A DNA stretch of 64,000 nucleotides from Rhyacophila brunnea. Its lineage: Eukaryota; Arthropoda; Insecta; Trichoptera; Rhyacophilidae. Position 1 is the first letter of the stretch. Each line of letters begins with the position of its first letter. The position numbers and the translations under genes are program-made. Under the pieces are notes generated by a model. It had not been told where the DNA came from. It did no database searches and saw nothing but the letters and a program-made list of their open reading frames with translations. Positions 11,083-22,614 of this stretch are shown piece after piece. The stretch spans positions 1,550,001 through 1,614,000 of the forward strand of contig JAGYXB010000557.1 of the NCBI GenBank assembly GCA_022495005.1, written 5' to 3'.

Positions 11083-11910
11083 ATGGACAAAGAATGTCCC
11101 CATTGTCATGCGCTCAAATTCAAACATGAGTCAGCCGGGATGTGTTGCGCATCAGGAAAAGTGCAACTACCAGAAATTGAGATACCACCAGAACCATTGA
11201 CCGGCTTGCTCATCGGCACGGTTCCAGATTCAAACCTGTTCCTGAAGTCCATTCGCACATTCAATTCATGCTTCCAAAAGACTTCGTTCGGAGCAACAGA
11301 AATAGTTCACAATACTGCGGCAAATGGTCAACAATTCCATTCTACGTTCAAAATCAAAGGCCAAGTATACCACAAAGTAGGCTCATTGCTGCCAATGTCA
11401 AACGAACCACATAAATTTTTACAAATGTACTTCATGGGCGGTGAGGACATCAATCATGTGGATGCACGTTGCGGCTACAATAGCCTCAATTCACCTAATG
11501 CCAGGCGCATCGTGGGCGAACTGGACGCCCTGTTGAATGAGCACAATGAATTATTAAAATTCTTCAAAGCACACATGCACGAATTGCAAAGTGACAATCA
11601 CGCTATTGTCATCAATCCTGATAAAACACCAGCTGGAGAGCACGTGCTTCGATTCAATGCGCCTATTGTTGACGACATTGCTGTAATCATGGTTGGCGAC
11701 CGCACATCGACGCGAGAAATCGTGATTCGAAGAAGAAACAATAATCTGGAGTTCATCGCTGACACACACCGTTCATACGACGCTCTCCAATATCCGCTAA
11801 TTTTCTGGAAGGGACAAGACGGATATTGCATAAACATTAAACAACGAGATCCTGTCACAGGTAATTCATTCATTATGAACATCATTACTCATTTTGAATT
11901 GAGAAAATGA
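11083..11910 (+). CDS. Helitron_like_N domain protein, truncated (275 aa)
   Basis: The frame opens MDKECPHCHALKFKHE, the zinc-binding CPHC motif with a following CC pair (MCCASGKV) that heads the Helitron replication initiator. It continues through PPEPL, NSCFQKTSFGA, FKIKGQVYHKVGSLLP and FLQMYFMGG, all landmarks of the Helitron_like_N region. It ends soon after DPVTGNS with an unrelated short tail. Complete Helitron proteins are well over 1000 residues and carry the HUH nuclease and a Pif1-type helicase downstream, so most of the enzyme is missing. The frame is open for 275 codons, which suggests fairly recent activity or deletion. The ATG at 11083 is internal to the ancestral protein and may not be a real start. 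Confidence 0.85.
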   Translation: MDKECPHCHALKFKHESAGMCCASGKVQLPEIEIPPEPLTGLLIGTVPDSNLFLKSIRTFNSCFQKTSFGATEIVHNTAANGQQFHSTFKIKGQVYHKVGSLLPMSNEPHKFLQMYFMGGEDINHVDARCGYNSLNSPNARRIVGELDALLNEHNELLKFFKAHMHELQSDNHAIVINPDKTPAGEHVLRFNAPIVDDIAVIMVGDRTSTREIVIRRRNNNLEFIADTHRSYDALQYPLIFWKGQDGYCINIKQRDPVTGNSFIMNIITHFELRK

Positions 11911-12085
11911 ATGGTTGATGTTTTTTTGTTTTTATCGGCGGTCATCGTCTACAGCGCTCTATTCCTCTTTCTGTCATATATCCCAACCCACACACTTACG
12001 ATACATTCGTTATTTTTTATTTAACAACCAAAATATTCACTACAAATAATTTATATGGCAGAACAACGTTTGCCGGGTCAGCTAG

Positions 12086-12744
12086 TATCTCCTATATATT
12101 ATTATCCTAAGAGATTTTGGAAAACGCACTAACGGCTCATTTAAGCGACATTTTATTGTTATTTTTACATCTTAACTTCGAAATGTGCGCTACCGATTTA
12201 TCTACCGTTTGAATTGACCACATTTCAGAAATTTTCAATGATTTTACAGGTACGTGACGTTTATATCCGATATTTTCTTACATACCGTATACGATGTGCC
12301 ATATTTCATTTAACGTACAGCAGAATGACGTCTTCGTCGCTTAAGACCTTCTAATCCTTTATTTGACAAACGGATTCGATTATTTTTATTCAAATATCGT
12401 AATGTAGGCATTGGCGCACTTTTTTCCGGTGAAAAAACCATAATCTTCTTACAATTCACTACGTAAATAAAAATCTGACAGGCGCGTCCTCCACTGTCCG
12501 CAATATCATAGATAACGTGATATTCCAAATTTGATTTTTTTAAATACTTCTTTGTGGCTGTTCACACACTATTTTTTTTATTGAATAATTACCTAGGCTA
12601 CTAATTTCCATAGATCAGATAGTCATATTAAACTAACAAAGTTGCCATTGCAAACAATAAAAGAAATTAATACGAATTGTTATAGTCATCAAAATGTGTG
12701 ATATTGTATAATATCTACCTATTTTTATCGTCCCTATCATCATC
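12086..12744. other. Unassigned DNA
   Basis: No supported gene. A 72-codon minus frame at 12310-12528 is unrecognised. Confidence 0.35.
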
Positions 12745-14200
12745 AATCTTGACCTATCCACTGCTGGATGAAGGCCTCCTCAGCCTTATTCTACTCCTTA
12801 CTTACACATGAATTGTTATATTTATCAAAATCAGTGATATTATATTAGTATCTACCTATCTATATATAATGCCATTATTATGACGAGCCTCAATAAATCC
12901 ACTGCTGGATGAAGGCCTCTCTACGTTGATTGTATTCTTGACAGTATTGAATTTCTATATTTATTAAAAATGCTAATGTTATTTATCCACATATTCATAT
13001 CGTCATCATCATCATCAATCCACTGCTGGATGAAGGGTTCCGCAACGTGATTCTACTACTATCGGTTGAACGAATTTATGATACGAGTAGTATACCTATT
13101 TCTATCCATCTTATCATCATCGACTTGAACCAATCCACTGCTGGATAATGGCCTCCCTAGCCCGAATCTACTCCTTTCTGTCATATGAATTGCTGTATTT
13201 ATCAAAATCGGTGATACTATATTTATCTACATATTCATATTGTCATCATCATCATCATCAACCAGGATCAATCTTCTGCTTAATAAAGACCTCCATAGAC
13301 TGATTCTACTCCTTTTTGTCATATGAATTTCTGTATTTAACAAAATCGGTTATATTATATTTATCTACATATTCATATCGTCATTATCATCATCACATCG
13401 ACCTGAACCAATACACGGCTTAATAAAGACCTCCCTAGCCTGATTTTACTCCGTTATGTCATATGAATTCCTGTATTTATAAAAATCGGTGATATTATAT
13501 ATTTTATCTGCATATTCATATCATCATCATCATAATCATCATCAACCAGGATTAATCCACTGCTTAATAAAGACCTCCCTAGCCTGATTCTACTCCTTTC
13601 TGTCATATGAATTTCTGTATTTATCAAAATCGGTGATATTATATTTATCTACATATTCATATCGTCATTATCATCATCATGATCATCGACCTGAACCAAT
13701 CCACTGCTTATTAAAGACCTTCCTAGCCTGATTCTACTCCTTTCTGTCATATGAATTGCTGTATTTATCAAAATCGGTGAAATTATATTTATCAACATAT
13801 TCATATCGTCATCATCATCATCATCATCATAATCATCATCATCATCGACCTGAACCAATTCACTGCTTAATAAAGACCGCAACCTGATTCTACTACTATA
13901 GTATACCTATTTCTATCGTCCTTATCATCATTGACTTGAACCCATCTTCTGCTGGATAATGGCCTCCCAAGCCCAATTCATCAACCAAGATTAATCCACT
14001 GCTGGATGAAGGTTATCCCAACCTAATTCTACTCTTCTTGGTCATATAAACTGCAATATTTTTTTAAATTTGTGATTTTATATACCTACCCATTTATATC
14101 GTCATTATCGTCATCAACCTGTATCAATCCACTGCTGTATGAAGGCCTCTTTAAGCTGATTCCACATATTTAGGCCTTATAAATTCCTATTTTTATCAGA
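12745..14200 (-). repeat. Tandem array of about 140-bp units from a LINE tail
   Basis: About 12 units, each with a block like CCACTGCTGGATGAAGGCCT or CCACTGCTTAATAAAGACCT, then CTGATTCTACTCCTTTCTGT, CATATGAATT, AAAATCGGTGATATTATATT and a CATCATCATC run. The CTGCT words fall near 12761, 12902, 13023, 13138, 13276, 13416, 13560, 13704, 13863, 13949, 13999 and 14132, so central spacing is about 140 bp and the right edge is irregular. On the minus strand a unit encodes the end of a LINE reverse-transcriptase protein (D-R-K-E-x-N-Q-A-R-E-(A/V)-F-I-x-Q-W) followed by ATG/ATC-rich 3' sequence. The open frame at 13649-13882 with Asp runs is only the translated ATC/GAT repeat. Confidence 0.77.
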
Positions 14201-14529
14201 TATAATATGTATTGCTTCATTATTTATCAACATTTGTCTCGATATGAATGTCCCGCACCGGGAAACTATATTGTTTAAGGTTAATTTTTAAATCAAAATA
14301 TGATTTTTAAAATATTATTCTATGGCTCCGAGCATTTATTTTTTATAGACAATGAAACAAAATAATGTTTAAATTTATTTTTTATGCTGCTAACCTTTTT
14401 GTATTATGTAAATGGGACCCGAAAGTGATTAATATTCGCGTTATATTGGATCGCTATTTATGATAATCACGATTGAGATGTATAATTATTTATCATATTT
14501 AAATGCACATACCTATACATATATTGTAT

Positions 14530-14878
14530 TAAAATTAAAATGACAGTGGTAGCAATCGGCGATTGCCAGCTGTTCTGCTAGGCCTAGCAGCCTGAAATGG
14601 TGTCAGACGATATTGAGAAGGCCAGACTCCAGAATAGACTACGCACATGACTCCAAATTTGTATTGGCAGTGACGACATGCAGATCGTAAAACTGACAAA
14701 TCAGCTAAATTTTAAATTGTCTGACGTGAATGAAAATCCATCCCGAAGGGAAAACTATGGCGCCGTCTATATACGCTTTACAATTTTTATATTAAAATCC
14801 AACACCAAGTCACTATGACGAAAAGCTGTCTGCAAGACCTAGCGAGACAGACTGGCGAGAGCCAGCTGGCTCAGCTAG
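14530..14878 (+). mobile_element. Possible Helitron-like 3' ends with hairpins
   Basis: Two hairpin-plus-CTAG structures lie here. At 14552-14566 GCAATC-GGC-GATTGC folds perfectly and CTAG follows 11 bases later. At 14859-14872 GAGCCAGCTGGCTC is a perfect 14-bp palindrome, followed after AG by CTAG and then T. A 16-bp perfect palindrome CTGCTAGGCCTAGCAG overlaps the first CTAG (14575-14590). Helitron 3' ends have a hairpin about 10-12 bases before CTRR. No 5' end was identified, so this is tentative. Confidence 0.35.
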
Positions 14879-15404
14879 TTATTATAAAATATTCAAATTA
14901 TCTTTCCTGAAAATTCCAATTTTGAATTTTCATGACAGATAAATTTTTCATAATTATTTTCAATTCGATTTTAATTTCTTTTGTTTGTCTTGGCTGTCAG
15001 AATTATTTTAATTTTGACATGTTGTAATATTGTCTAGATATTTTAATATCGGAAAGTGTACATAATTATAATAATATCTCGTATGTATGTCGATCAATGG
15101 AGCAAACTCGTGCAAAACAGGGTACTTCAGCTAGTGAAATATATAATGATATTATATAAAAATTAAAAATACATTAATGACAATTAAAGTGAAAATTAAT
15201 CATTTGAAGGTGTATAAAATTACAAATAGAGATAACACCTATCAATTTGAATAACATTACAGAAAAATCACACCAAAGAAAGGTACGTAATAAATATAAA
15301 GAAGTATGTAATTACTTATTTTATATTTACTTCATTGATCTGCCAGAATAAAATATTGTATCAATAAAGATCTGAGAAATGTTGTATCCATCCTTTTATA
15401 AATC
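14879..15404. other. Unassigned AT-rich DNA
   Basis: Nothing recognisable. Confidence 0.4.
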
Positions 15405-15530
15405 ATTCACGATAGCCGAGTGGTAATGTCTCCGCTTATGAAATTGTAGGTATTGTGTTTGAATCTCTGCTCTAGTAAATTCACATGTTGTTTTGCGTGT
15501 ACTTTGACCCAGAAAAATCTGTTCGTAAGG
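15405..15530 (+). repeat. SINE-like tRNA-derived head (family 3)
   Basis: GATAGCCGAGTGGT resembles a tRNA A box, and GTGTTTGAATCTC about 35 bases downstream resembles a B box. They are followed by CACATGTTGTTTTGCGTG and TTTGACCCAGAAAA. No complete cloverleaf can be drawn. It is probably a decayed tRNA-derived SINE; no second copy is in the window. Confidence 0.4.
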
Positions 15531-17214
15531 AGACCAAGATCTACTGTTGTTTTTTAGTTGTGATGCTACGCATAACATCAAGGTTCTTGTCGTTTCGTTC
15601 GAGAAAAGTCAATAATGCTGCAGTTACAGTAATGCTGGTACGGCGACAAAAAATTTAGTATTTTATATGGTTTCGTCATTCCGCAGATTTTTTTGAATGA
15701 TCACTATAAATTCAATTATGGAAAGTGCCAACTCTAATTTATCAGTATTTTGAATTATTATTCATTATTCATGGTAATTTCAATGAATTTTAACAGTTTC
15801 TACGTATGCATACGTTAAAATTACTTGCGATATTGCGTCCATAGATAATATTTTGAACAGAACTCAACCTGCAGACCATAGATAATAAATAATAATTGAA
15901 TAGAACATCCACAGAGAAAACCACTAAAAATAAAGAACACGCGATGTTGAGTTGTGTTTAAAGTGTGGATATGTAGAAAATAATAAAAAAACGTTCATTG
16001 GGGCATATGGGTGTCAATGCAGCGCGGTAAGCGTGAGGTGACTTCATTGTTGTTCTGGCGATTTCGGCAGATTTTGCTAACTGAAAGTATTCGTTTGTGT
16101 AAAGGTTTAAAATGTGTTACAGGATGGGAGTAGTCAACGACATTAAACAGTTTTTCCCGAAGCGGCAGCTTACTGTGACAGCGCGTAACGTGATGATAAT
16201 GTATTTGAAGCATAATAGTCATACCGAGGGCTTTGGAAGGTACGTTATGAATACGTCAATAAATATAGGTGGTACATACTGAAATAATTAATACCTTTAT
16301 TTAATATTAAGTTATATAATTTCTAAGATACATCGATATACTTATTCTTTATTACTGTGTACCATTAAGTTTATAGGCCATTCGGGATTTCAGCATTCGG
16401 GATTTCGGCCTTCGGGATTTCGTCCGGCACCCAAGTTTATAGTACGCATTTCGACAAAATAAATTGTATTTAATTTTTTTATTTATACTACAGTAAAACT
16501 GCAATAACACTGTGTCTTTCTTAAATATATTTGTCGCTACCAATTTACAACCATTACGTTTGAAAGTGCTGAGAAAAAAAACATAACTAAATCACTCCCC
16601 GCAGGCTGCGGATAGATTTTTATTTTGGCGAGCTTATCCAGGGGGTGGGCGAGAGCTTTCGGGAGGCTATAACTTTCGTTTCCGGGCTTAATCTCGACTG
16701 CATTGGGGTAACATCTATACCTGGTTGGCACTACACGTCACTATGCTTTCTCTCATATATTTAAATCATGTAGGACGACAGATGTAGTAGATAAAATATA
16801 TGTGAAGTCTTTTTATATAGAATTAGGTACTTCTAAAAAAATCGACTTGAATGGCATAAACCGTCCACTGATCATGCGAATGGCATACTTAAAGGTATGG
16901 CGTTTTTGATAGGTCTGTACTCCGGACTTGATCAAGTATATACCACTAAAGAGTATATTTTAACACTCCTATATTATTCTTCTTCAAGTGCTGTGTTTTT
17001 TGCAACAACAACGTAGTGCTCTTATGAGACCAAGTTTTTGGATTCCATTTTTGTATAGATTTAATTTTAAGTTGTTTTTCGATGTATAATAAGTTGCAAA
17101 TGATGGTATTTTAGTGTTACAGACTATATTTTTTAACATAAATTATTTGAAATCACTTCAGATATAATATATACCTACTAGGAAAAATCGTTGAAAAAAG
17201 ACGACGGCAACGGC
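15531..17214. other. Unassigned DNA with one short tandem repeat
   Basis: No gene is supported. Minus-strand frames at 15995-16222, 16352-16543 and 16537-16731 are short and unrecognised. The only structure seen is the 15-bp triplication listed separately. Confidence 0.35.
16376..16426 (+). repeat. 15-bp unit repeated three times
   Basis: Three consecutive units of the form C(A/C)TTCGGGATTTC(A/G)(G/T), preceded by GGC. A related two-unit version (TTTCGGGATTCCGGC, then CTTTGGGATTTCGAC) is at about 56962-56995. The unit is GC-richer than its surroundings. Confidence 0.55.
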
Positions 17215-17285
17215 ATAAATGAATCCGTATCCATTGGATTCACGTCAATGTGCTTTACCGATTAAGCCAAGGGTGTCATGTCTAA
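17215..17285 (-). repeat. SINE-4 head, tRNA-like
   Basis: On the minus strand the stretch reads CTTGGCTTAATCGGTAAAGC, then ACATTGACGTGAATCCA. This matches the copy at 34915-34980. GGCTTAATCGGTAAAGC is A-box-like. Two copies with the same core and no flanking similarity argue for a tRNA-derived SINE head. Confidence 0.5.
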
Positions 17286-17593
17286 TTCAATGAAATCAAC
17301 TTGTTGTTTTTACATATTGAAATACTCATCGTTTAATAATAGAAACACAGTAGGTATTACAGTAGGTGACTGTATTAATTATTATTGGCAGAATGTGTGT
17401 AAAATTATCGTAAGCCGGAGATGGTAAACTATTACACGTAAATCCACATTCTAAATTTGAAAAATAAACTGACACGGAAATAAAGGAATCGTTTATTTTA
17501 ATCGGGTCGTGAAAGTAAACAAACAATTGAATACTCTTATATTACCTTGACAGATGTCTACAGTGCAGCTCTAGCATATTGAGTAAATAGAAA

Positions 17594-17820
17594 GTCCGAT
17601 CATGTCCTATCATAATATGATCATATGGGCCTCCACAGAGTAGAGGTTTGTATTAACAGATTTTGTTTTTTACGAGAAATAAATTTCAGCCACTTGCTCA
17701 ACCTATTAAGTCCATACCCTGACTCACACATAAATTGAAAACAATGTGTACTTGCCAGACCCAGGATTCAAACCTGGGACCCACGGCGTGATAGTCCAAC
17801 GCTTAAGCCGCGCGGCCACC
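17594..17820 (-). repeat. SINE-2, near full length
   Basis: On the minus strand: a tRNA-like head (GGCCGCGCGGCTTAAGCGT as A-box region; CCCAGGTTTGAATCCTGGG as a perfectly paired T-arm with B box), then GTCTGGCAAGTACACA, a body with AGTCAGGGTATGG and GGTTGAGCAAGTGG, and a tail ending in a GATCGGAC motif. About 225 bp. It matches the copies at 18905, 45955 and 46965. Confidence 0.77.
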
Positions 17821-18038
17821 TTGGGTATTAAAGTATTAAACGATATTAGGTACAATTAATTTATAGATTGACGAAAAGGTGTAAATAAGTACCTACTTAT
17901 AGTGTCGGATAGGAAACACGATTTTGAAAATGACATATTTAAGAAAATGTAAATTTCTATAATAATATGCTCAATTCAAATTGAAAACGGTTCGGGAGTG
18001 GATGGATGGAAAAGGAAGTGTTAAATAATAAGGGTTAA

Positions 18039-18430
18039 AAAAATAAGAAAACAAATTTGCTGTCTTCGAGCGCAAAATACTCCACAAAATCTTTGGACCC
18101 ACGTTGGAAAATGGGAAATACAGAATAAAAATGAACCACGAGTTGGAAGAGCTTATTGAACAGCAAACAATCATAAGATACTGTAAGTTCCAAAGACTAC
18201 GATTTGCGGGACATGTGGAGAGAATGCCTGAAGTTAGAGCGCCAAGGATCATGATGAAGTGGCTACCCCAACGGAAGAGACCCAGAGGCCGTCCAAGAAG
18301 GAGATGGGCTGACGCCGTAGAAGTGGACTGGCTTCAAATAGTAAGACCCGGTAACTGGAGAAGTGTGGCGAGAGACCGGAGTGAGTGGAGAGCGGTTGTG
18401 GAGGAGGCCAAATCCCACCCCGGGATGTAG
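18039..18430 (+). pseudogene. LINE reverse-transcriptase C-terminal fragment
   Basis: From about 18039 the frame reads ENKFAVFERKILHKIFGP, then a conserved FAGHVERMPEVRAPR block, RPRGRPRRRW, NWRSVARDRSEW and EEAKSHPGM, ending at TAG (18428-18430). This is the standard C-terminal end of non-LTR 'endonuclease-reverse transcriptase' proteins. The whole polymerase and endonuclease upstream are missing, so this is a 5'-truncated copy, which is usual for LINE insertion. The last 130 codons are intact, so it is young relative to the other LINE scraps here. The natural protein has no start at the 18104 ATG. Confidence 0.83.
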
Positions 18431-18904
18431 CGCCGTGGAAGAAGAAATAATCAACAAACAACAAAAACCACAAAAACTTTGACAATATTTTTTTCTTGTT
18501 GAGATAATAATTTTAATAAAATAAAATTGATAACTGTGCCAAGCACTCAGTGGGCACTGCCCAAACTCATCCCGGCCGCGTAGACTTCTCACCTTCCGGT
18601 TACATTTGCTGACTGTTGCCTAGTCGGAGGCGGCGAGTAAACTACAATGTTCGAAGGTAATTGCTTACACGTAGCAATATATCCGAGATGTAGTCCAACC
18701 GCCAGGTGCCAACCGAGGTCGGATACAAATGTACATGCTTCTGTTTATACCGACGAAGGGTGAGCATGTGTTATTGCACATGGAAGCTATTTTACTGTCC
18801 CTGTTTTGGCATTGGTGTTTCGTCACGCTTAGTGGCTAATTACAATAATAGTCTTTTGCTAATTTTAATTACAATAATTATTATGATACAGTTGGTATTG
18901 ACAT

Positions 18905-19134
18905 CTCGACCTTGTCCGATCGTAATAGGATGATATGGGCCTCCAGAATGTGGAGGTTTGTATTAACAGATGTTATTTTTACGAGAAATGGATGTCAGCC
19001 ACTTGCTCAACCTATTAGGTCCATACTCTGACTCATGCACAAATTGAAAAACAATATGTGTACTTGTCAGACCCAGGATTCGAACCTGGGATCCACGACG
19101 ATATAGGCCGACGCTTAAGCCGCGCGGCCATCAT
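18905..19134 (-). repeat. SINE-2, near full length (best copy)
   Basis: On the minus strand: head GCCGCGCGGCTTAAGCGTCG, T-arm CCCAGGTTCGAATCCTGGG (perfect pairing, consensus B box), then GTCTGACAAGTACACATATT. The body carries AGTCAGAGTATGGACCTAAT, GCAAGTGGCTGACATCCATT and TTAATACAAACCTCCACATT. It ends near GATCGGACAAGGTCGA. The intact A and B boxes would allow RNA polymerase III transcription. It lies 1.1 kb from another copy in the same orientation. Confidence 0.8.
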
Positions 19135-19379
19135 GGATTTTTAGAATTAGATTATAGTCTTCTTCTTCCTTTCTTAGCTTTAAAGTTCCATATATTTCCA
19201 TCAAATTAATAAGCTGTGTCTTTTAGTATCTTTTGGATACCTATATTTTAATGTGTTTCTCCGTTCAAACAACTTTTTATAATCTTTCCGGGTTATGCTT
19301 TATATTATGCACAGTCCCAATAATATAATATTAATTTCTTTTATTTTGTTAACTGTCAATTCATAGTGGAACTGCATTC

Positions 19380-19675
19380 TATTGTTGTTTTCATTTAATA
19401 TAACGCAATTTTTTGTAGTAATTATTCCACTTTTAATCGATAGATTAGGACCGGTTTCGTCCGCCACAGAGAGAAATTTTCAACTGAATATATATTTTTT
19501 AAAACAATATATTATTTCTGTTGCTTTGGATTTTGTTTGATAAATATTGTTTTTTTTTTAATGTATTCAGTTGAAAATGTCTGTCTGTGGCGGACGAAAC
19601 CGGTCCTAATCTATTGATTAAAAGTGGAATAAGTACTGCAAAAAAATTGCGTTTTACTAAATTAAAACAACAATA
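19380..19675. mobile_element. Fold-back MITE with about 110-bp arms
   Basis: The left arm (19380-19491) and right arm (19562-19673) are reverse complements over nearly their whole length. They share ATTGTTGTTTT at the outer ends, a GCAATTTTTT block, ATTCCACTTTTAAT, TAGGACCGGTTTCGTCCGCC and TTTTCAACTGAAT at the loop side. About 70 bases of AT-rich loop separate them. No transposase frame is present. The superfamily is unclear because no convincing target duplication is visible. Confidence 0.72.
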
Positions 19676-22007
19676 TAATATTATTTTATCAGTAAATACC
19701 ACGATACATGAAGCATTTTGACTTTTGATGCAACCCATTGCTTCTAAATTTATGTCATCAAAATTCAGAATCCTTTCAGAGTGACTGACTAATGACCACC
19801 GTCTGCAAAGAAAAGAATAATTATTTATGCACTAAATTATAACGTGGACGGTGATATTTTTAATATTCAACCATTCAACAGTTTAAAGTTTGAATTTATA
19901 TTCTTTCGCTGTCTTTGTGGAATAATATCAAAAAATGATTATTATGTGCATTAGTAAAGACTTTTATTACAAAGAATTTCGCCAAAGCTATGGTAGAACA
20001 CAGAGCTTTGAGTCCACTGCAGCTTTCATAAGTTTCCCAATTCTCCATTTAATTGCCCCGGAGCTTTTGATAATGTCGGAAACACGGCGTGGATTTGCCT
20101 GAAGGCTTTACGTATGCTCGAATTTTTGAATCCATTGTTACTGCATTGGTATCGTATTACAAAGCTGCAATATTGCAAACTTTATTAAGTTACGTATGTT
20201 TAAATGCATATAGGTACGTGGTATATTAAATTATATATTGATAGCATTTCAAAGTACGTGTAATATTAATTAATATAATTTAACATTCTCCAAACTTGTG
20301 TATATTTGGTATTGGATAAAAAAATATAATTTAAATAATAATCATCAAAATTTTTATTATAATTGATCAGGGAAAGAGTTTTCTAAGAATGTAAAAAAAT
20401 CACGTTATTGAAAAAGCGAGAAAATAAATATAGATTATTCTTGATTAAAGACATTTTGTCGGAAAATCTCAGACATAATATTATATTAAAATAAGAATTC
20501 TTATTAGCGCGATTAAAAGTAAGTCTGTTAAACTATCATAATAATATGAAAATATGAAAAAAACAATATTAATCAGAACTGTCTCGCATAATCTTAAAAT
20601 ATGGTCAGGTCGACATAAATATACGACATTATATATATTTATTTTCTTCTAGGTCATTTCCTCATAGCTAAGGATTATAACCACATTAAAATGAAGTCAT
20701 CTTCGACTTAAGCTCTCTACTCCTTGCAGTCATCAGTTTCTCTTCATGAAAAATGAAGATTGCCGTCAGTAAGATCCTTCACTTGGTCGCTCCAGCTCGC
20801 CGATGCTCTTCATCTGCTTCACCTTCCTCGGAGGCTACCCAAAACTACCAGTGTCTCCAGGATATCAGGTCCACGACGAATAATATGTCAAAAAACTGCA
20901 GAATACGTTTCATACATTTTATCGAGAACCGTTTTTTTATCTGGAGTCTTGTGATGATTGCCAAGTTTATACAGTGCTCTGTAAATACAACGTATTCCGC
21001 GTTAGCACCATATTTAAAATACATAAATGGCTTTCTGGCTCCCAGAGTTCATGACTGGACACCATACAAAAATAATATAGAGAACAATAATGTTTGCACA
21101 AGCAACATTTTTGTGGCAATATTCCTCAACCCTTCCACTATAGTGGTTATTATATCGTTGGCATTCTGTAAAAAGAGCGAATCAACCAATTTGGCGAAAT
21201 TGAGATTTTAATGAAAAAAAAACAATATGTACCACTAGATTTGTTGTGTAAAAACTGCGAATTTGTATATCCACAGGAAGTACTTAAAAACGATAATCGT
21301 AAGGGCGAACATCCACTTAGTGTTATGGATAAAAAGCGAATGTGACATATTAGGCCTTTTAAAATATTATATTATAAAGAAAATATTTCTCTAAGCTTTA
21401 TTATAAAGACATTTATAATCATGCACAGGTAATCAATAAATAAATGTCAACAGTTAAACATCCTCCTCCTGTAAAATAGCAGTTTGGTTAATTTTCCCTT
21501 TTTAAAAAACACCGACGATATAATATTATACTTATGCTATTTTTGTCAAAAATAAGACGTATGAAAGCCAATCCCAATGCTATTGGATAATATGTTTATT
21601 ATAGTATTTTAGGATAAAAAAAATCTTTCAGGATTCTGGGATTGCATGCCCTACTGCCAAGTGAGTTTCGACTGCCGCCTGTCGACCCATCCGCCGCTAG
21701 AGATCCGGACACCGATGTAACTCGCCTCGTGATTATTGGGTCATGCAATGCCTAATAACTGCCTTGTAACGCTAACGTATGAGCGATGAACGTATCACGT
21801 GAGGTACTTCAATAGTGTACTGAGTTGCCGGTGCATTAAGTGCATTAATGTTTCATATAATAATATTCACACCTCAATTACTGATGCATATCGAACTTCA
21901 CTTTGGGTGTTGCTTTGAATTAAAGGATCACCTGTACAAGAGTCATTATTTTCTTCATGTGCAGTACTGGTTGTGATATATTGGTTTAAAGCAGTATGGG
22001 AGTAAAC
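19676..22007. other. Unassigned DNA with one 152-codon open frame
   Basis: No recognised element. The frame 20753-21211 (+) is the longest non-element open frame in this part of the window. Its product is not recognised: it has a Ser-rich start and two hydrophobic stretches, near residues 62-75 and 122-138. I see no supporting codon bias or homology, so I do not call it a gene. A GC-richer 120-bp patch lies at 21640-21760. Confidence 0.35.
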
Positions 22008-22614
22008 CAGTGGCGAAGGGTGGAGGTAGGCTGTTAAGATCCGATATAAATAGTAGTGCACAATAAACTTTATCAGTCAATCGTATTTGTTTTCATTGAA
22101 CTAAGCTTATAATTTACAGACCATGTGGGTGGGTGTTGGTTAGCTTTTATTCAATTAAACACTGCGAAAACCATACCATAATAGATAATAATAAAAAAAA
22201 TAATCGTCTATATGTAAACTATCTAAAATTATGGCATTAAATCATACATAATTTTAAATATTTTATAGATGAATAGTATTTTTTATCTACTATGGTTTGG
22301 TCTAGGCAGGGCTTAATGAATTTTAATAAACTAACCAACACCATGTGTAATATTATGTATTCTTAATTTATCGAAAACAAATAAGTATGAATGAAAAAGT
22401 TAGCACTACTTTATTGAATCGCCCATAACATACCAAAACGATTATAGTTTAGTTTAGGGAAGATTTAATTATTGATGTTTAAAAACTAACTAACACCATC
22501 TGTAAATTATAGTCTTAGTTCAATGAAAACAAATACAAATACAAATGATTGACAAAGTTTAATGTGCACTATTTATGTCGTATCTTAACAGCCTACTGCC
22601 ACCCTTCACCACTG
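22008..22614. mobile_element. hAT-type MITE, 607 bp, long inverted ends
   Basis: It starts CAGTGGCGAAGGGTGGAGGT and, on the minus strand of the other end, CAGTGGTGAAGGGTGGCAGT. The inverted similarity runs about 120 bases. The flanks are GAGTAAAC (22000-22007) and GAATAAAC (22615-22622), an 8-bp duplication with one mismatch, as expected for hAT. There is no transposase. The right half contains two diverged direct copies of a segment beginning near GGCAGGGCTTAAT and including AAACAAATA and TAACACCAT. A second family member is at 62773-63179. Confidence 0.82.

Larger units (their letters stand above)
10228..12085 (+). mobile_element. Helitron, internally deleted
   Basis: The 5' end starts TC (TCTTCTCTATATATATAAAA) after an A. 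The 3' end is GCCGGGTCAGCTAG followed by T, giving the TC...CTRR form inserted between A and T that defines Helitrons, without terminal inverted repeats. The head region (TCTCGTGTCACGATGTTTG, then CGACCGATTTTTATGAA) is typical of insect Helitrons. Inside is the N-terminal part of the Helitron protein. The HUH relaxase core and the helicase are gone, so it cannot move by itself. Confidence 0.87.

Noticed and set aside
13649..13882. 77-codon minus frame with a long Asp run
   Set aside because: It is a translation of ATC/GAT trinucleotide runs in the tandem array.
14530..14878. Confident Helitron call
   Set aside because: Hairpin-CTAG forms are present but no 5' end and no second copy were found, so it is kept at low confidence.
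20753..21211. 152-codon plus frame as a real gene
   Set aside because: No recognisable domain, no codon bias, no promoter or splice evidence; kept only as a note.
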